The position numbers and the translations under genes are program-made. Source: Ahniella affigens (GTDB lineage: Bacteria; Pseudomonadota; Gammaproteobacteria; Xanthomonadales; Ahniellaceae). Taken from it: a stretch of 64,000 bases of DNA. Positions 26,801-35,648 of this stretch are shown in pieces; position 1 is the stretch's first letter, and each line of letters begins with the position of its first letter. Under the pieces are notes generated by a model. That model was not told the origin of the DNA and searched no databases. It saw only the letters and a list, made by a program, of their open reading frames with translations. Where the stretch lies: the NCBI RefSeq assembly GCF_003015185.1, contig NZ_CP027860.1:5363001-5427000 (forward strand). Direction: 5' to 3'.

Positions 26801-27507
26801 GTGCCGTAGCGATTCGGGGCGTCAGTCTGGATTTGGACGATACGCTGTGGCCAATTTGGCCGACGATCCAGCGCGCTGAAGCGGCGCTCGACGCCTACCT
26901 GCGACAACACGCGCCGCGGGTGCAGGCCGAATGGCCGATCGAACGCTTGCGCGCCTTGCGCGATGAAGTGGCTGATCGGCATCCCGAGCTGGCGCACGAC
27001 TACACCGCGCAGCGTCGGATCACGCTCCGGCATATTCTGGAATTGGAGACCGAAGTCGATCTGCTGGTCGAGGGCGCGTTCAACGCGTTCTATCACGCAC
27101 GGAACGAGGTCACGTTCTACCCCGACGCGGTGCCCGCGCTGAATTGGCTCGCCGAGCGCTTTCCGCTGGTCAGCTTGACCAACGGCAATGCGGATCTCGA
27201 CCGCGTTGGCCTCGGGCACTATTTCCGCGCCCGCGTCGGCGCGCGGGAAGTTGGTCACGCAAAGCCGCATCGGGCAATCTTTGATGTCGCAGCGGAGTCG
27301 CTCGACTTGCCGCACGCGGCAATCGCCCATGTCGGTGACGATCCAACGCTCGACGTATTGGGGGCGCTGGAGGCCGGCATGTTCGCCGTCTGGTTGAATC
27401 GCGACGGTAAGCCGTGGCCACACGCTGACCAACCCCATTTGGAAATTCAAAGCCTGGCCGACCTCTGCAATTACCTGGCCACGCCACAAGACAAGGACGC
27501 TTCATGA
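26797..27507 (+). CDS. HAD-family phosphatase, YigB-like
   Basis: 236 aa. Motif I DLDDTLW (residues 11-17), motif II SLTNGNAD, a Lys in HAKPHRAIF and motif IV VGDDPTLDVLGA give a complete HAD active site with a C1-type helical cap. The start WPIWPTIQRAE fits YigB, which in E. coli dephosphorylates 5-amino-6-ribitylamino-uracil phosphate in flavin synthesis; other HADs of this group hydrolyse various phosphates. Both ends overlap its neighbours by ATGA. Confidence 0.85.
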   Translation: MSAVAIRGVSLDLDDTLWPIWPTIQRAEAALDAYLRQHAPRVQAEWPIERLRALRDEVADRHPELAHDYTAQRRITLRHILELETEVDLLVEGAFNAFYHARNEVTFYPDAVPALNWLAERFPLVSLTNGNADLDRVGLGHYFRARVGAREVGHAKPHRAIFDVAAESLDLPHAAIAHVGDDPTLDVLGALEAGMFAVWLNRDGKPWPHADQPHLEIQSLADLCNYLATPQDKDAS

Positions 27508-28841
27508 CGCCCACGCCCCTGATTCCGATTACTGCCAACAGCCTGCCCGCCTTGTTGGCGAGCTTGAGCCCGGCCCAGCAGCAGTACTTGCATGCGAGTG
27601 GCTTCCGGGCCGTGCCGTGCACGTTCTGCTATCTGCCTGATGCCTCGGGTCAATTGACGATGGTGCTCGCCGGCATCACGCACAAGGACGACCTCTACGC
27701 GCTGGGTCATGCGCCGCTGATGCTGGCGCCGGGCGCGTATCAACTTGATACGCGCTTCGAGGCAATTGATCCGGCAGTGCAACAGCTGGGTTGGTTGATC
27801 GGCAGTTACCAGTTCACCCGCTATCGAAAACCGCGTCGTGATCCCGCGCAGTTGGCAGGCTTGGTGGATCCGGAAATCGCCGATCTCGCCCGCGCCGTGG
27901 CCGCAACGCGCGACCTGGTCAATACCGCGCCGGAGGATTGTGGTCCGGCCGAACTGCAGGCGCATGCCGAGGCGCTGGCGGTCGAGCATGGCGCGACTGT
28001 TCGCGCGGTCGTTGGTGATGCATTGCTGACCGAGAACTTCCCGGCGATTCATGCCGTGGGTCGCGCCAGTCCGCGTGCGCCGCGACTGATCGAACTGAAC
28101 TGGGGCGATCCCAAGCACCCGAAGCTGGCGCTGTTGGGCAAAGGCGTGTGCTTTGATACGGGCGGCCTGGACATCAAGCCGGCCGATGGCATGCGCTGGA
28201 TGAAGAAGGATATGGGCGGCGCTGCGCACGCGTTGGCGCTTGCCGAACTGATCATGCGCCGCAAGTTGCCGTGGCGGATGCAGCTCCTGATCAGTGCCGT
28301 CGACAATGCGATTAGTGGCAATGCGTATCGACCGGGGGATGTCATCAAGACCCGCGTCGGCAAGACCGTTGAAATCGACAACACCGACGCCGAGGGTCGG
28401 GTCGTGCTGTGCGACGCAATCACCTATGCCGCGGAACAAGCGCCGGACCTGATTGTCGATTTTGCGACGCTGACCGGCGCCGCCAGAATCGCACTGGGCC
28501 CGGACCTGCCGCCGGTGTTTGGTAACCGCGACAATCTCCGCGATGCGTTGGTCAAACTCTCACACCAGGTGCAGGACCCGCTATGGCCAATGCCGCTGTG
28601 GGCGCCCTATCAAGACATGCTCGCGTCCAGCGTGGCCGACTTTGCAAACGGTGGCCCGAGCCGACACGCCGGTTGCATCACCGCGGCGTTGTACCTGCAA
28701 CGCTTCGTGCCGGATCAGCTGCCCTGGCTGCATCTCGACACGTATGCGTGGAACGACGGTGATCGCCCTGGGCGCCCGCGTGGTGGCGAGGCGCTGGGCT
28801 TGCGCGCCGTCTACCAACTTCTCAAGCAGCGCGCCTATTGA
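27504..28841 (+). CDS. M17-family leucyl aminopeptidase-like protein
   Basis: 445 aa. The C-terminal catalytic domain carries GKGVCFDTGGLDIKP, with the Lys and Asp that bind the metals, MKKDMGGAA, and NTDAEGRVVLCDA, the signature of M17 peptidases. The N-terminal domain is shorter than in PepA and lacks its DNA-binding features. The metal ligands and catalytic Lys/Arg are present, so it should be an active cytosolic aminopeptidase. It is the last gene of the MRJP-HAD-M17 operon. Confidence 0.92.
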   Translation: MTPTPLIPITANSLPALLASLSPAQQQYLHASGFRAVPCTFCYLPDASGQLTMVLAGITHKDDLYALGHAPLMLAPGAYQLDTRFEAIDPAVQQLGWLIGSYQFTRYRKPRRDPAQLAGLVDPEIADLARAVAATRDLVNTAPEDCGPAELQAHAEALAVEHGATVRAVVGDALLTENFPAIHAVGRASPRAPRLIELNWGDPKHPKLALLGKGVCFDTGGLDIKPADGMRWMKKDMGGAAHALALAELIMRRKLPWRMQLLISAVDNAISGNAYRPGDVIKTRVGKTVEIDNTDAEGRVVLCDAITYAAEQAPDLIVDFATLTGAARIALGPDLPPVFGNRDNLRDALVKLSHQVQDPLWPMPLWAPYQDMLASSVADFANGGPSRHAGCITAALYLQRFVPDQLPWLHLDTYAWNDGDRPGRPRGGEALGLRAVYQLLKQRAY

Positions 28842-28850
28842 CCATTGCGC

Positions 28851-29450
28851 TCAGCCCGGCTGCTTGAGCGCGAGGGCAATCAGTTCTTTGCCGGTCAGCG
28901 ATGCCGTCCGCCCAGGCTGACGGAAGCGATACGTGCAGATGAAGCAATCGCCTTCGAGCTTGCGCTTCGCATCCTTGAGCTGCGTGATGCGCAGATAGTG
29001 CGCACCGCAACTCAGGCAGCGCTCCAGGGCGAGTACGCCCTCCTGATACTGCTGTAGCGCATAGAAAAACAAGTCGGCACTGATCCCATGCTCGGGCGAC
29101 CGGGCTTCCAGCGTGCGCAGCGCACGCACGAAGGGACGGGAGTCATAGAACGGCTCGGCCACTTCCCGCGCTTTCAGATAGGCATGGACGAACACGCTGC
29201 AATGCAAGCGCAGATGACTGTCGTCCTGCAGGCGCTCGATCGAACCTGGCTGTCGCCCGGATTTTCGCGCGCCCACATCGCGATCGGTCAGAATCTTGAC
29301 CGTATGCGGCGGCATGCCCGTCAGCGTCACCACGGCGCTGGCACGCAAGCCACGCCGCACCAATTCGGTCGCAAAGGCCAGTTGCTCGGAGTCCTCGATC
29401 TTCGCCGAGGCGCGCGTCACGTTCTTGCTGATCCGCTCCCTGAGGCTCAC
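28851..29450 (-). CDS. flhC: FlhC-like flagellar master regulator subunit
   Basis: 199 aa from the GTG at 29450, which overlaps the stop of the preceding gene as GTGA and has GGAG 8 nt upstream. The N-terminal helices SEQLAFATELVRRGLRASAV are followed by the DNA-binding region TLTGMPPHTVKILTDRDVG. C-terminal Cys145, Cys148, Cys169 and Cys172 reproduce the CxxC...CxxC zinc site of E. coli FlhC. FlhC binds DNA with FlhD as a hetero-hexamer to switch on flagellar class II genes. FlhDC is common in enterics and betaproteobacteria but unusual in this kind of genome. No flagellar gene is in the window. Confidence 0.85.
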   Translation of the reverse strand: MSLRERISKNVTRASAKIEDSEQLAFATELVRRGLRASAVVTLTGMPPHTVKILTDRDVGARKSGRQPGSIERLQDDSHLRLHCSVFVHAYLKAREVAEPFYDSRPFVRALRTLEARSPEHGISADLFFYALQQYQEGVLALERCLSCGAHYLRITQLKDAKRKLEGDCFICTYRFRQPGRTASLTGKELIALALKQPG

Positions 29451-30031
29451 GACCAACGCTCCAGATCAAACGAATTCGCGGTCGTCGAACAAAACAGCAG
29501 ATGCTGCACTTCCTGCTCGCTGGCCTCCGCCTCGATCAGCATCGCGATCACTTCGATGTTCTGCACATCCACGACCCGGAATTCCGGACGCAGACTGAGG
29601 ATCAAATCCTCCAACTGATCAATCGACGCGTCGCGAATCAGCGGCAACAGTCGCCGATGCACATTGAACTGAACGGAAGCCTGCACCAAGTCCGAGTCGG
29701 CCTGCGCGCGCAGCGTGTGCCAGTAGTGGAGATTGAATTCGCGCTCCTCAGCAGCGAGTTCGCGGCTGCCAATGCTCGGCGCCACAAAGCTTGGATCTTC
29801 GAGAAACCGCAGCAGCAAGTCACGATCGGCCGGCACAAACTGCGCGACTGGGACCCGCGCGAGCACTTGTATGGCTGGCGGCGGCAACCGGGCAATGCGG
29901 TGGATCAGGCGCTTGGAAACGCCAAATTGCAGCGCGGCCTGTTTGATATCGACACGCGCAAACTCCCGCATCAGCGTCCAGCCGCGCCGATTCAAACTGT
30001 TCAGATCATGGATCCAGCGCTGGCCGAGCAA
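29447..30031 (-). CDS. FlhD-like protein with two FlhD units in tandem
   Basis: 194 aa from a TTG at 30031; no ATG precedes it in frame before a stop. Unit 1 (about 6-80) reads WIHDLNSLNRRGWTLMREF then QAALQFGVSKRLIHRIARLP and can be lined up with the E. coli FlhD core (IYDINLSYLLLAQRL, MFRLGINEEMATTLAALT). Unit 2 (about 98-172) repeats the pattern: LHYWHTLRAQADSDLV, ASVQFNVHRRLLPLIRD, QLEDLILS. E. coli FlhD is about 116 aa with one unit and works as a dimer. This chain would supply the dimer covalently. It is coupled to flhC by a GTGA overlap. Confidence 0.7.
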   Translation of the reverse strand: MLGQRWIHDLNSLNRRGWTLMREFARVDIKQAALQFGVSKRLIHRIARLPPPAIQVLARVPVAQFVPADRDLLLRFLEDPSFVAPSIGSRELAAEEREFNLHYWHTLRAQADSDLVQASVQFNVHRRLLPLIRDASIDQLEDLILSLRPEFRVVDVQNIEVIAMLIEAEASEQEVQHLLFCSTTANSFDLERWS

Positions 30032-30184
30032 AGCCTGCCCCTGTCGTTGCCTGCAGAGAAGAACCCGGATCGTACCGAATGGGTTTTCCCGGAGGCAATG
30101 GTGGCGCCCGCCGACGCGTTGCCATTGCGGTGTCTTCTGGGTTCGGGCTAGGCTCCAGGCCGACTCCGGCCCGACATCAACATC

Positions 30185-32128
30185 ATGAGCATCATTGCGG
30201 CCTTGCGGACGTCCAAAAGAGTTTGGCTGACCATCCTGCTGGTTCTGGCCTGGGTCCTGGTGTTGGCGTTAGCCGTGCATGGGGTGGAACGCGCCGCCCG
30301 GCCAGAGGCCATGGACGCGCGTGATGCCGTGCAGTATCAGTGGTTGGCCGGCGATGAAGGCGATCCGGTGGCAACCGATATCCGTGAGGCCGTCCGGCAA
30401 AGTCTCGAAGGCTACGTGGTGGACGTCCCCGAAGGTGCCAGCAAGATCCGGTTTCTGGTCAATTTCGAGCTGGCCGATACCCGGGCGCCACAAGCGCTGT
30501 ATCTGGCTCTTCGCGAGCAGGTCAGTGAGATCCGACTCAATGGCCAGATCGTCCAGGCCGCCGATCCCGTACCGAAATTGGCGGGTCTGCTGACGTCCGA
30601 GCCGGCTTACTATCTCTTGCCGCCGCGCTTGTTGCGCGTGGGCTCGAATCAGCTCGAAATCGACAAGGAAGCGGTCGGCTACGCGGTGGCCTTGTCCGAG
30701 TTTGCGACCGGCCCAGCCGATGCACTTGCGCAAACGTTTCGGGTGCGCAATTTTCTGCTGACGGATCTCGCGTTGATCGGCGTTGGCATTCTGGTGTTCA
30801 CCTTTCTGCTGTGCTGGGTCGTGAACTGGCCGGACGACGATCGCCCGCGTATTCGCGCGTTGATGCTCCTGCTCGGTGCCAGCGCGGTGTCCACCGCGTT
30901 CCTGACGTTCAGCCCGCCGTTCCCCATGAACCTCAAGGTCTTCGTCGCGATCTGGACTGCGCTGAATCTCGCTTTCGCAGTCGCGATTCTTGGCTACGTG
31001 CTGCACGAGATCCGCGTGCCGGCAGCGCTCGTCCGCCGCGTCCATGTCACATGGCTGGTGCTGCAAGGCATGTGGTTGCTGGCTTTGGGTCTGGTAATGG
31101 GGTTCGCCGACAATCCGCAGTGGGGATTCATCAAGCTGGTCAACGCCAGTTATCTGCTGGTTTGCATGGCTGGCATCGCTGGCATGTTTCTGCTGGCCAA
31201 CGCCGTGGTTCGAGACCGCGGCCGGGCGCTGATGGAGCGCAGCGTGCTGGCGCTTTGTCTGGGCGCACTTGTGCTGGACCGGTGGGGCAGCATCGCAGAC
31301 CTGCATTCGCCGTTTGATGCACGCTTGCCGCTGACCTTGCCGTGGTCGCCGATCGTCGGCGCGCTGATGGGTTTGGCAATGGTCTTTGCGCTGGCGCGCG
31401 AGGCCACCGAGGCGCGCCGCACCGTGATCGACGCCAATCGGCAACTGGCCGAGCGCCTTGCCGTGCGCGAGGCCGAGCTGCAGGCGAGCTATGCCGAACG
31501 TACGCAGATGCAGAAGCAGGCCGCGGTCATGGCCGAGCGCGCGCGCATTGTCCGCGACATGCACGATGGCATTGGCGGCAAGCTCACCGGCCTTCGCATG
31601 CAGGCCGACACGTTGTCCGGCCCCACACTCGCATTGGCCCTCGATGACAGCCTGACCGACCTGCGCCTGATTGTCGATTCGCTGGACACCGCTGAGGATG
31701 GCCTCAGCGACGCGTTGTTTGCGTTTGAACGTCGATTGCGACCGCAAGTCCAGGCGGCAGGCATGCGCTTGCAGGTCGACTATGGCCACGATCAAAGCCA
31801 GGACCGATTCGGACCAAGGCGGACACTGCAAGTGCTGCGTCTGTTGCAGGAAGCGGTGACGAATGCGATCCGCCATTCGGGCGGCAACAGCCTCCTGCTC
31901 AGCACACGCAGCCAGTCCGATGGCCAGATCGAAATCATCGTCGAAGACAACGGCCACGGTTTGGACGCGGGTGCCGAACCCGGTGTGGGCACCGACAGCA
32001 TGCGCCATCGTGCCCGCGCGTTAGGGGCGCGACTGGACTGGAATTCGAGTGCGCAAGGCACACGCGTCTGTCTGCTGGTGTCGACCCGAGTGGACGATGC
32101 CGCAACCGGGACCGATCCCATCGTTTGA
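30185..32128 (+). CDS. NarX/7TM-type sensor histidine kinase
   Basis: 647 aa. A first transmembrane helix (13-33) leads into a periplasmic domain (about 35-190) of jelly-roll look (IRFLVNFELADTRAPQALYL, LNGQIVQAADPVP, RVGSNQLEI), then six to seven helices (about 190-400), as in 7TMR-DISM receptors. A coiled coil precedes the HisKA_3 domain with His460 in MHDGIGGKL. The HATPase has N-box LLQEAVTNAIRHS and G-box DNGHGL. Its likely partner is the LuxR-type regulator at 35649, separated from it by an FG-GAP gene. It is divergent from the FlhD-like gene. Confidence 0.87.
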   Translation: MSIIAALRTSKRVWLTILLVLAWVLVLALAVHGVERAARPEAMDARDAVQYQWLAGDEGDPVATDIREAVRQSLEGYVVDVPEGASKIRFLVNFELADTRAPQALYLALREQVSEIRLNGQIVQAADPVPKLAGLLTSEPAYYLLPPRLLRVGSNQLEIDKEAVGYAVALSEFATGPADALAQTFRVRNFLLTDLALIGVGILVFTFLLCWVVNWPDDDRPRIRALMLLLGASAVSTAFLTFSPPFPMNLKVFVAIWTALNLAFAVAILGYVLHEIRVPAALVRRVHVTWLVLQGMWLLALGLVMGFADNPQWGFIKLVNASYLLVCMAGIAGMFLLANAVVRDRGRALMERSVLALCLGALVLDRWGSIADLHSPFDARLPLTLPWSPIVGALMGLAMVFALAREATEARRTVIDANRQLAERLAVREAELQASYAERTQMQKQAAVMAERARIVRDMHDGIGGKLTGLRMQADTLSGPTLALALDDSLTDLRLIVDSLDTAEDGLSDALFAFERRLRPQVQAAGMRLQVDYGHDQSQDRFGPRRTLQVLRLLQEAVTNAIRHSGGNSLLLSTRSQSDGQIEIIVEDNGHGLDAGAEPGVGTDSMRHRARALGARLDWNSSAQGTRVCLLVSTRVDDAATGTDPIV

Positions 32129-32155
32129 CCGAGTGCTCCGTGCCTCACATAAATC

Positions 32156-32179
32156 TGTGATCGGCACTATGTGATTCGC
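32156..32179 (+). promoter_or_regulatory. Tandem TGTGAT element before the first FG-GAP gene
   Basis: TGTGAT, 8 nt, then TGTGATTCGC. The same layout lies before the second FG-GAP gene (36372-36395). In both cases exactly 66 nt separate it from the ATG. A TCACA lies 6 nt upstream of the first half here only. It is a candidate site for the response regulator at 35649, or for a CRP/Clp-type protein whose half-site is TGTGA. Confidence 0.6.
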
Positions 32180-32245
32180 CGCAACCGGGCCGACTCAACA
32201 CTAGCGACTGAAGACTGCATCCCCCTGATGCACCAAGACTAGAAC

Positions 32246-35200
32246 ATGAGCCGCTGCCAATTTCTGCGCACACCCAATGCAAGCCTGACTCAGGCCAACG
32301 TGGACGTTCAGACCTGCATCAAGTTCGGCACCTGTACCGATACCGTAAGCCGCCACCAAACACACGCGCGCCCGAGTTGGCGCGAGCCATCCCTCGCCCA
32401 GATCGCTGCTGCATGGGCTCAGAGGCGCCTGCCGCTCGCTTTGCTTGGCCTCTCAATCAGCGTGGTCGCCGACGCCCACTACGCCAATGGCTTGGCCGAT
32501 CTTCGCATGATCTCAAGCCCTGTCACGCAGGGTCAGAATGCCCGAGCGGTTGCCTCGCTCGGCGACATCACTGGCGATGGCTTCGTCGACTTCGCGCTCG
32601 GCGTGCCGGGCGAAGACTTAGGCGGCACAGCGCCTGGTGCAGGCGGTATCTCGATTTTTCCGGGTAATGGCACAGCGCCGAATCCAGGGGCCGGCTCGAT
32701 CTTTCGACTCTATGGCGTTGACGCCGGCGAGGCATTCGGCAGCAGCCTTGCCGGGGTGGGCGATCTGAACGGCGATGGGATTGGTGATTTCGTCGTCGGC
32801 TCGCCGACGTTCGATGCACCCGGCGCGGTCGATGCCGGCCGCGTCCGGGTGTACTTCGGGCAATTGGCCACGAATCCGATGCTGGTGGCTGAGATTCGCG
32901 GCACCCAGGCGGGCAGCCAGTTTGGCTTTGCGGTAGCAGGTGCTGGTGACCTAAATGGTGACGGATACGCTGATCTCATGATTGGTGTGCCGTATTACGA
33001 CGACAACAACCGCGTCGACTCCGGCCAAGCGCAGATCTTCTTTGGTGGTACGGGGACCAACTTCGATACTGCGCCCGATGTCAGCCTGGCACCGACGGCT
33101 GCAGGGAGCCGCTTTGGCGCCAGCCTTGCAAGTGCCGGCGACTTCAACGGCGATGGTCTGGCCGATTTTGTGGTGGGGGTGCCCAATGCCTCAGTCGGGC
33201 AGACCGGTGAAGGTGCGGGGCTCTTGTATCTGGGCATAGTCGGCGGCGTTGACGTGCTGGCTGATCTGGCCTTCGAAAGTGACCAGATTGGTGCCGGCAT
33301 GGGTGTTGCGGTCGCTGCGGGTGGGGATGTGAACGGCGATGGGTTGTCGGACATCGTTCTCGGCGTGCCGCTCTATGACGACGGCCAAAGCAACGAAGGC
33401 GCTGCGTTCGTCTACTTCGGCGGCACGACCCCAAACAACACCGTTGACCAGATTCTGCAGTTCAACGTGGCCGGTGAGCTCAGCGGCGCCAGCTTGGACT
33501 TGGGTGACACCAATGGTGATGGCTATGCCGATCTGGCAATCGGCGCGCCGCTGGCAACTGATTATGGGATTGGCGAGTTCGGCAAAGTGCGCGTGGCAAC
33601 GGGCAGCAGCACCGGACTCGGTGCCGATACCTTTGAAACGCGCGGTCTGAGTAGCACCACCAACGCTGGTCACTACGGCGCGGCCGTTGCGTTTGCCGAC
33701 TACAACGCCGATGGCTTTGCTGAACTCTTTGTTGGCGCGCCCGATGAAAATGCCACCGGTCGCCCAGGCCAGGGGTTTGCCTATCTGGTGCGCACGGACC
33801 GGCGTCTGTCCACCACAATCGATGCAAACATCGCCGGCACCCAGGCCGGTGCCCAGCAAGGCTTTGCGGTTGCCAGCGGCGACTTGAACGGCGATGGATT
33901 ATCGGATTTGGCCGTGGGGCAACCAAACTTCGACACCGCGAATGCGAATGCCGGCCGGGTCGAAATCTACTATGGGACGCTGGGCGGATTTGACGCCACG
34001 CCCGACGTGTCCCTGACCGGCAATGCAGCCAACGTGCAGTTCGGGCGGGCGCTCGCGATCGGCGATTTCAATCGCGATGGCTACGGCGATCTCGCCGTCG
34101 GGGCACCCATACAAGCCAGCAATGGCGGCGAGGTGCATCTCTACTACGGCAACGCCGGGACCTTGAACACCGCGGTCGACCGGGTCCTCAGCATCGCGCA
34201 GACCGGCGCGCAATACGGCGACGTGGTGGCAAACGCCGGTGACCTGAACAGCGATGGTTACCCGGAACTCGCGATCGGCGCGCCATTGGCCGACATCGGC
34301 GGCGCCAGCAATGCCGGGGTTGCCTACTTCTACCTTGGTGGCCCATCGGTGATTGCCGTGACGCCATTGGAACTGCAAGGCGCCGTCACGGAGTTGCGGA
34401 TCGGGCGTAGCCTGGCCGCAATCGGCGACAGCAATGGCGACGGCTTCAACGACATGGCGGTGGGCGCAAAACTGGGTACCAGCGACACGGGTCAGGTGCG
34501 GGTCCTGTTCGGTAGTGCCAACTTCGACACGATCAGCGATCAGACCCTCAACGTTGGGCTCTCTGGCGCCCGCTGCAGCGAGGGTCTCAGTACCGCGGGC
34601 GACATGAACGGCGATGGGTTTTCTGATCTCGCCGTCGGTTGTCCTGGTGCTTCTCAGACCACGACAAACGAGGGGCTGGTGGCCCTGTACCTGGGGTCGC
34701 CGACCGGGTTTGGCACGGCTCCGAACGTGTCGTTCCTGCCCACGCTGAGCAGCGGGGAATTGGGCCGTGCGCTGGCCGGCGGCACCGATCTGGATGGTGA
34801 TGGTTTTGCCGATCTGCTGATCGGCCAGCCGTTCGCGTCGTCAGGTGCGAACAGCAACAACGGCGGCGTACGTTGGCAACGCGGTGCGGCGACGGTCAGC
34901 GCGACCGCGGGCCCGCAGGTCACGGTGGCGACGAATGACGTCCGCGTCGGCAGTTCGCTGGCGACCGGAGATGTCGATGGCGATGGCTTTGCCGACATCA
35001 TCATGGGAGCACCCGGTACGGCGGGTGGCGCATCGGCGATCGGCGGCTTTCATGTGGTGCATCCCCTTGGCACCGGTCGAAATGCCAGTGCGCAGCAATT
35101 CCGGAATCCGACCAACGCGCTCGACTTCAATGGCAGTACTGATTCGCCGATTGGAGCATTCATCGCCCTCGATGGTCAGGCCGTGCGTGGTCGCGAGCGA

Positions 35201-35524
35201 GTTCGGCTCGAAGTACAGTGGTGTCCGAATGGCCGGCCGTTCGGAAGCGTCGGCTGTTTCAGTGCCACGAGCGGCACCTGGGACGACTTGGGGAACGGCA
35301 GCCTTTCGACCCTGAGCGTCGCAGCGGTGCAAACCTTGACGCCCGGCACCACCTACAGCTGGCGCGCCCGCCTCCAATATGCGCCGATGACTATCACCGC
35401 ACCTGGGATCGTTGCGCCAACGAGCCCTGCTCGCGTGAGCCCTTGGCGGCGGATGCGCGCGAGTGGCGGGCAAAGCGATCTTCGGACCATTGTCGATGTC
35501 CTGCTCAAGGATGGTTTCGAGTAG
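32246..35524 (+). CDS. Giant secreted FG-GAP double-propeller protein, paralogue 1
   Basis: 1092 aa. The signal peptide core (RRLPLALLGLSISVVADA) starts only after about 60 residues, because residues about 14-62 are encoded by a diverged R2 repeat. Mature HYANG starts a region with 14 calcium motifs of the type GDLNGDGYAD, enough for two seven-bladed integrin-alpha-like propellers. Blade 7 and others are slightly degenerate (FADYNADGFAE). A C-terminal FN3-like domain (RVRLEVQWCPNG to YSWRARLQYA) is followed by PWRRMRASGG and the tail LLKDGFE. It is transcribed between the histidine kinase and the response regulator. Ligand unknown; FG-GAP propellers bind proteins or sugars in a Ca2+-dependent way. 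Confidence 0.88.
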   Translation: MSRCQFLRTPNASLTQANVDVQTCIKFGTCTDTVSRHQTHARPSWREPSLAQIAAAWAQRRLPLALLGLSISVVADAHYANGLADLRMISSPVTQGQNARAVASLGDITGDGFVDFALGVPGEDLGGTAPGAGGISIFPGNGTAPNPGAGSIFRLYGVDAGEAFGSSLAGVGDLNGDGIGDFVVGSPTFDAPGAVDAGRVRVYFGQLATNPMLVAEIRGTQAGSQFGFAVAGAGDLNGDGYADLMIGVPYYDDNNRVDSGQAQIFFGGTGTNFDTAPDVSLAPTAAGSRFGASLASAGDFNGDGLADFVVGVPNASVGQTGEGAGLLYLGIVGGVDVLADLAFESDQIGAGMGVAVAAGGDVNGDGLSDIVLGVPLYDDGQSNEGAAFVYFGGTTPNNTVDQILQFNVAGELSGASLDLGDTNGDGYADLAIGAPLATDYGIGEFGKVRVATGSSTGLGADTFETRGLSSTTNAGHYGAAVAFADYNADGFAELFVGAPDENATGRPGQGFAYLVRTDRRLSTTIDANIAGTQAGAQQGFAVASGDLNGDGLSDLAVGQPNFDTANANAGRVEIYYGTLGGFDATPDVSLTGNAANVQFGRALAIGDFNRDGYGDLAVGAPIQASNGGEVHLYYGNAGTLNTAVDRVLSIAQTGAQYGDVVANAGDLNSDGYPELAIGAPLADIGGASNAGVAYFYLGGPSVIAVTPLELQGAVTELRIGRSLAAIGDSNGDGFNDMAVGAKLGTSDTGQVRVLFGSANFDTISDQTLNVGLSGARCSEGLSTAGDMNGDGFSDLAVGCPGASQTTTNEGLVALYLGSPTGFGTAPNVSFLPTLSSGELGRALAGGTDLDGDGFADLLIGQPFASSGANSNNGGVRWQRGAATVSATAGPQVTVATNDVRVGSSLATGDVDGDGFADIIMGAPGTAGGASAIGGFHVVHPLGTGRNASAQQFRNPTNALDFNGSTDSPIGAFIALDGQAVRGRERVRLEVQWCPNGRPFGSVGCFSATSGTWDDLGNGSLSTLSVAAVQTLTPGTTYSWRARLQYAPMTITAPGIVAPTSPARVSPWRRMRASGGQSDLRTIVDVLLKDGFE
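32285..32431 (+). repeat. Diverged R2 repeat inside the FG-GAP coding region
   Basis: By hand, 98 of 147 positions match the R2 copy at 39719-39865 with no gap. Matching blocks include GGACGTTCAGACC and TCAGAGGC-CCTG at the ends. It is translated here as part of the N-terminal leader. Confidence 0.65.
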
Positions 35525-35545
35525 GCTCGCCAAATGCGCCAATTT

Positions 35546-35612
35546 GAGGACTCTGAACACGTGCGGAGTCGATGCGGGTCTGATTATCCAGGATGGACTT
35601 GTTCAGACCCTC
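35546..35612 (-). repeat. R2 repeat fragment, reverse orientation, after FG-GAP gene 1
   Basis: On the minus strand reads GGTCTGAACAAGTCCATCC and folds back to a hairpin at 35577-35609. A CTCTGAAC tail matches the far end of the family. It lies just after the FG-GAP stop and may act as a 3' hairpin; no T-run follows. Confidence 0.7.
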
Positions 35613-35648
35613 TCCTGATGTGCGACCCATCAATGCCAGGAACTGAGC

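Noticed and set aside
30269-32008. Frame of nearly 580 codons antisense to the histidine kinase
   Set aside because: Translation is His/Gln/Arg-rich with no fold; the plus-strand kinase has all its motifs.
32156-32179. A classical CRP site before FG-GAP 1
   Set aside because: TGTGA halves are direct repeats rather than the TGTGA-N6-TCACA dyad. A TCACA lies upstream of one half but in the everted order. CRP-type binding is kept only as an alternative.
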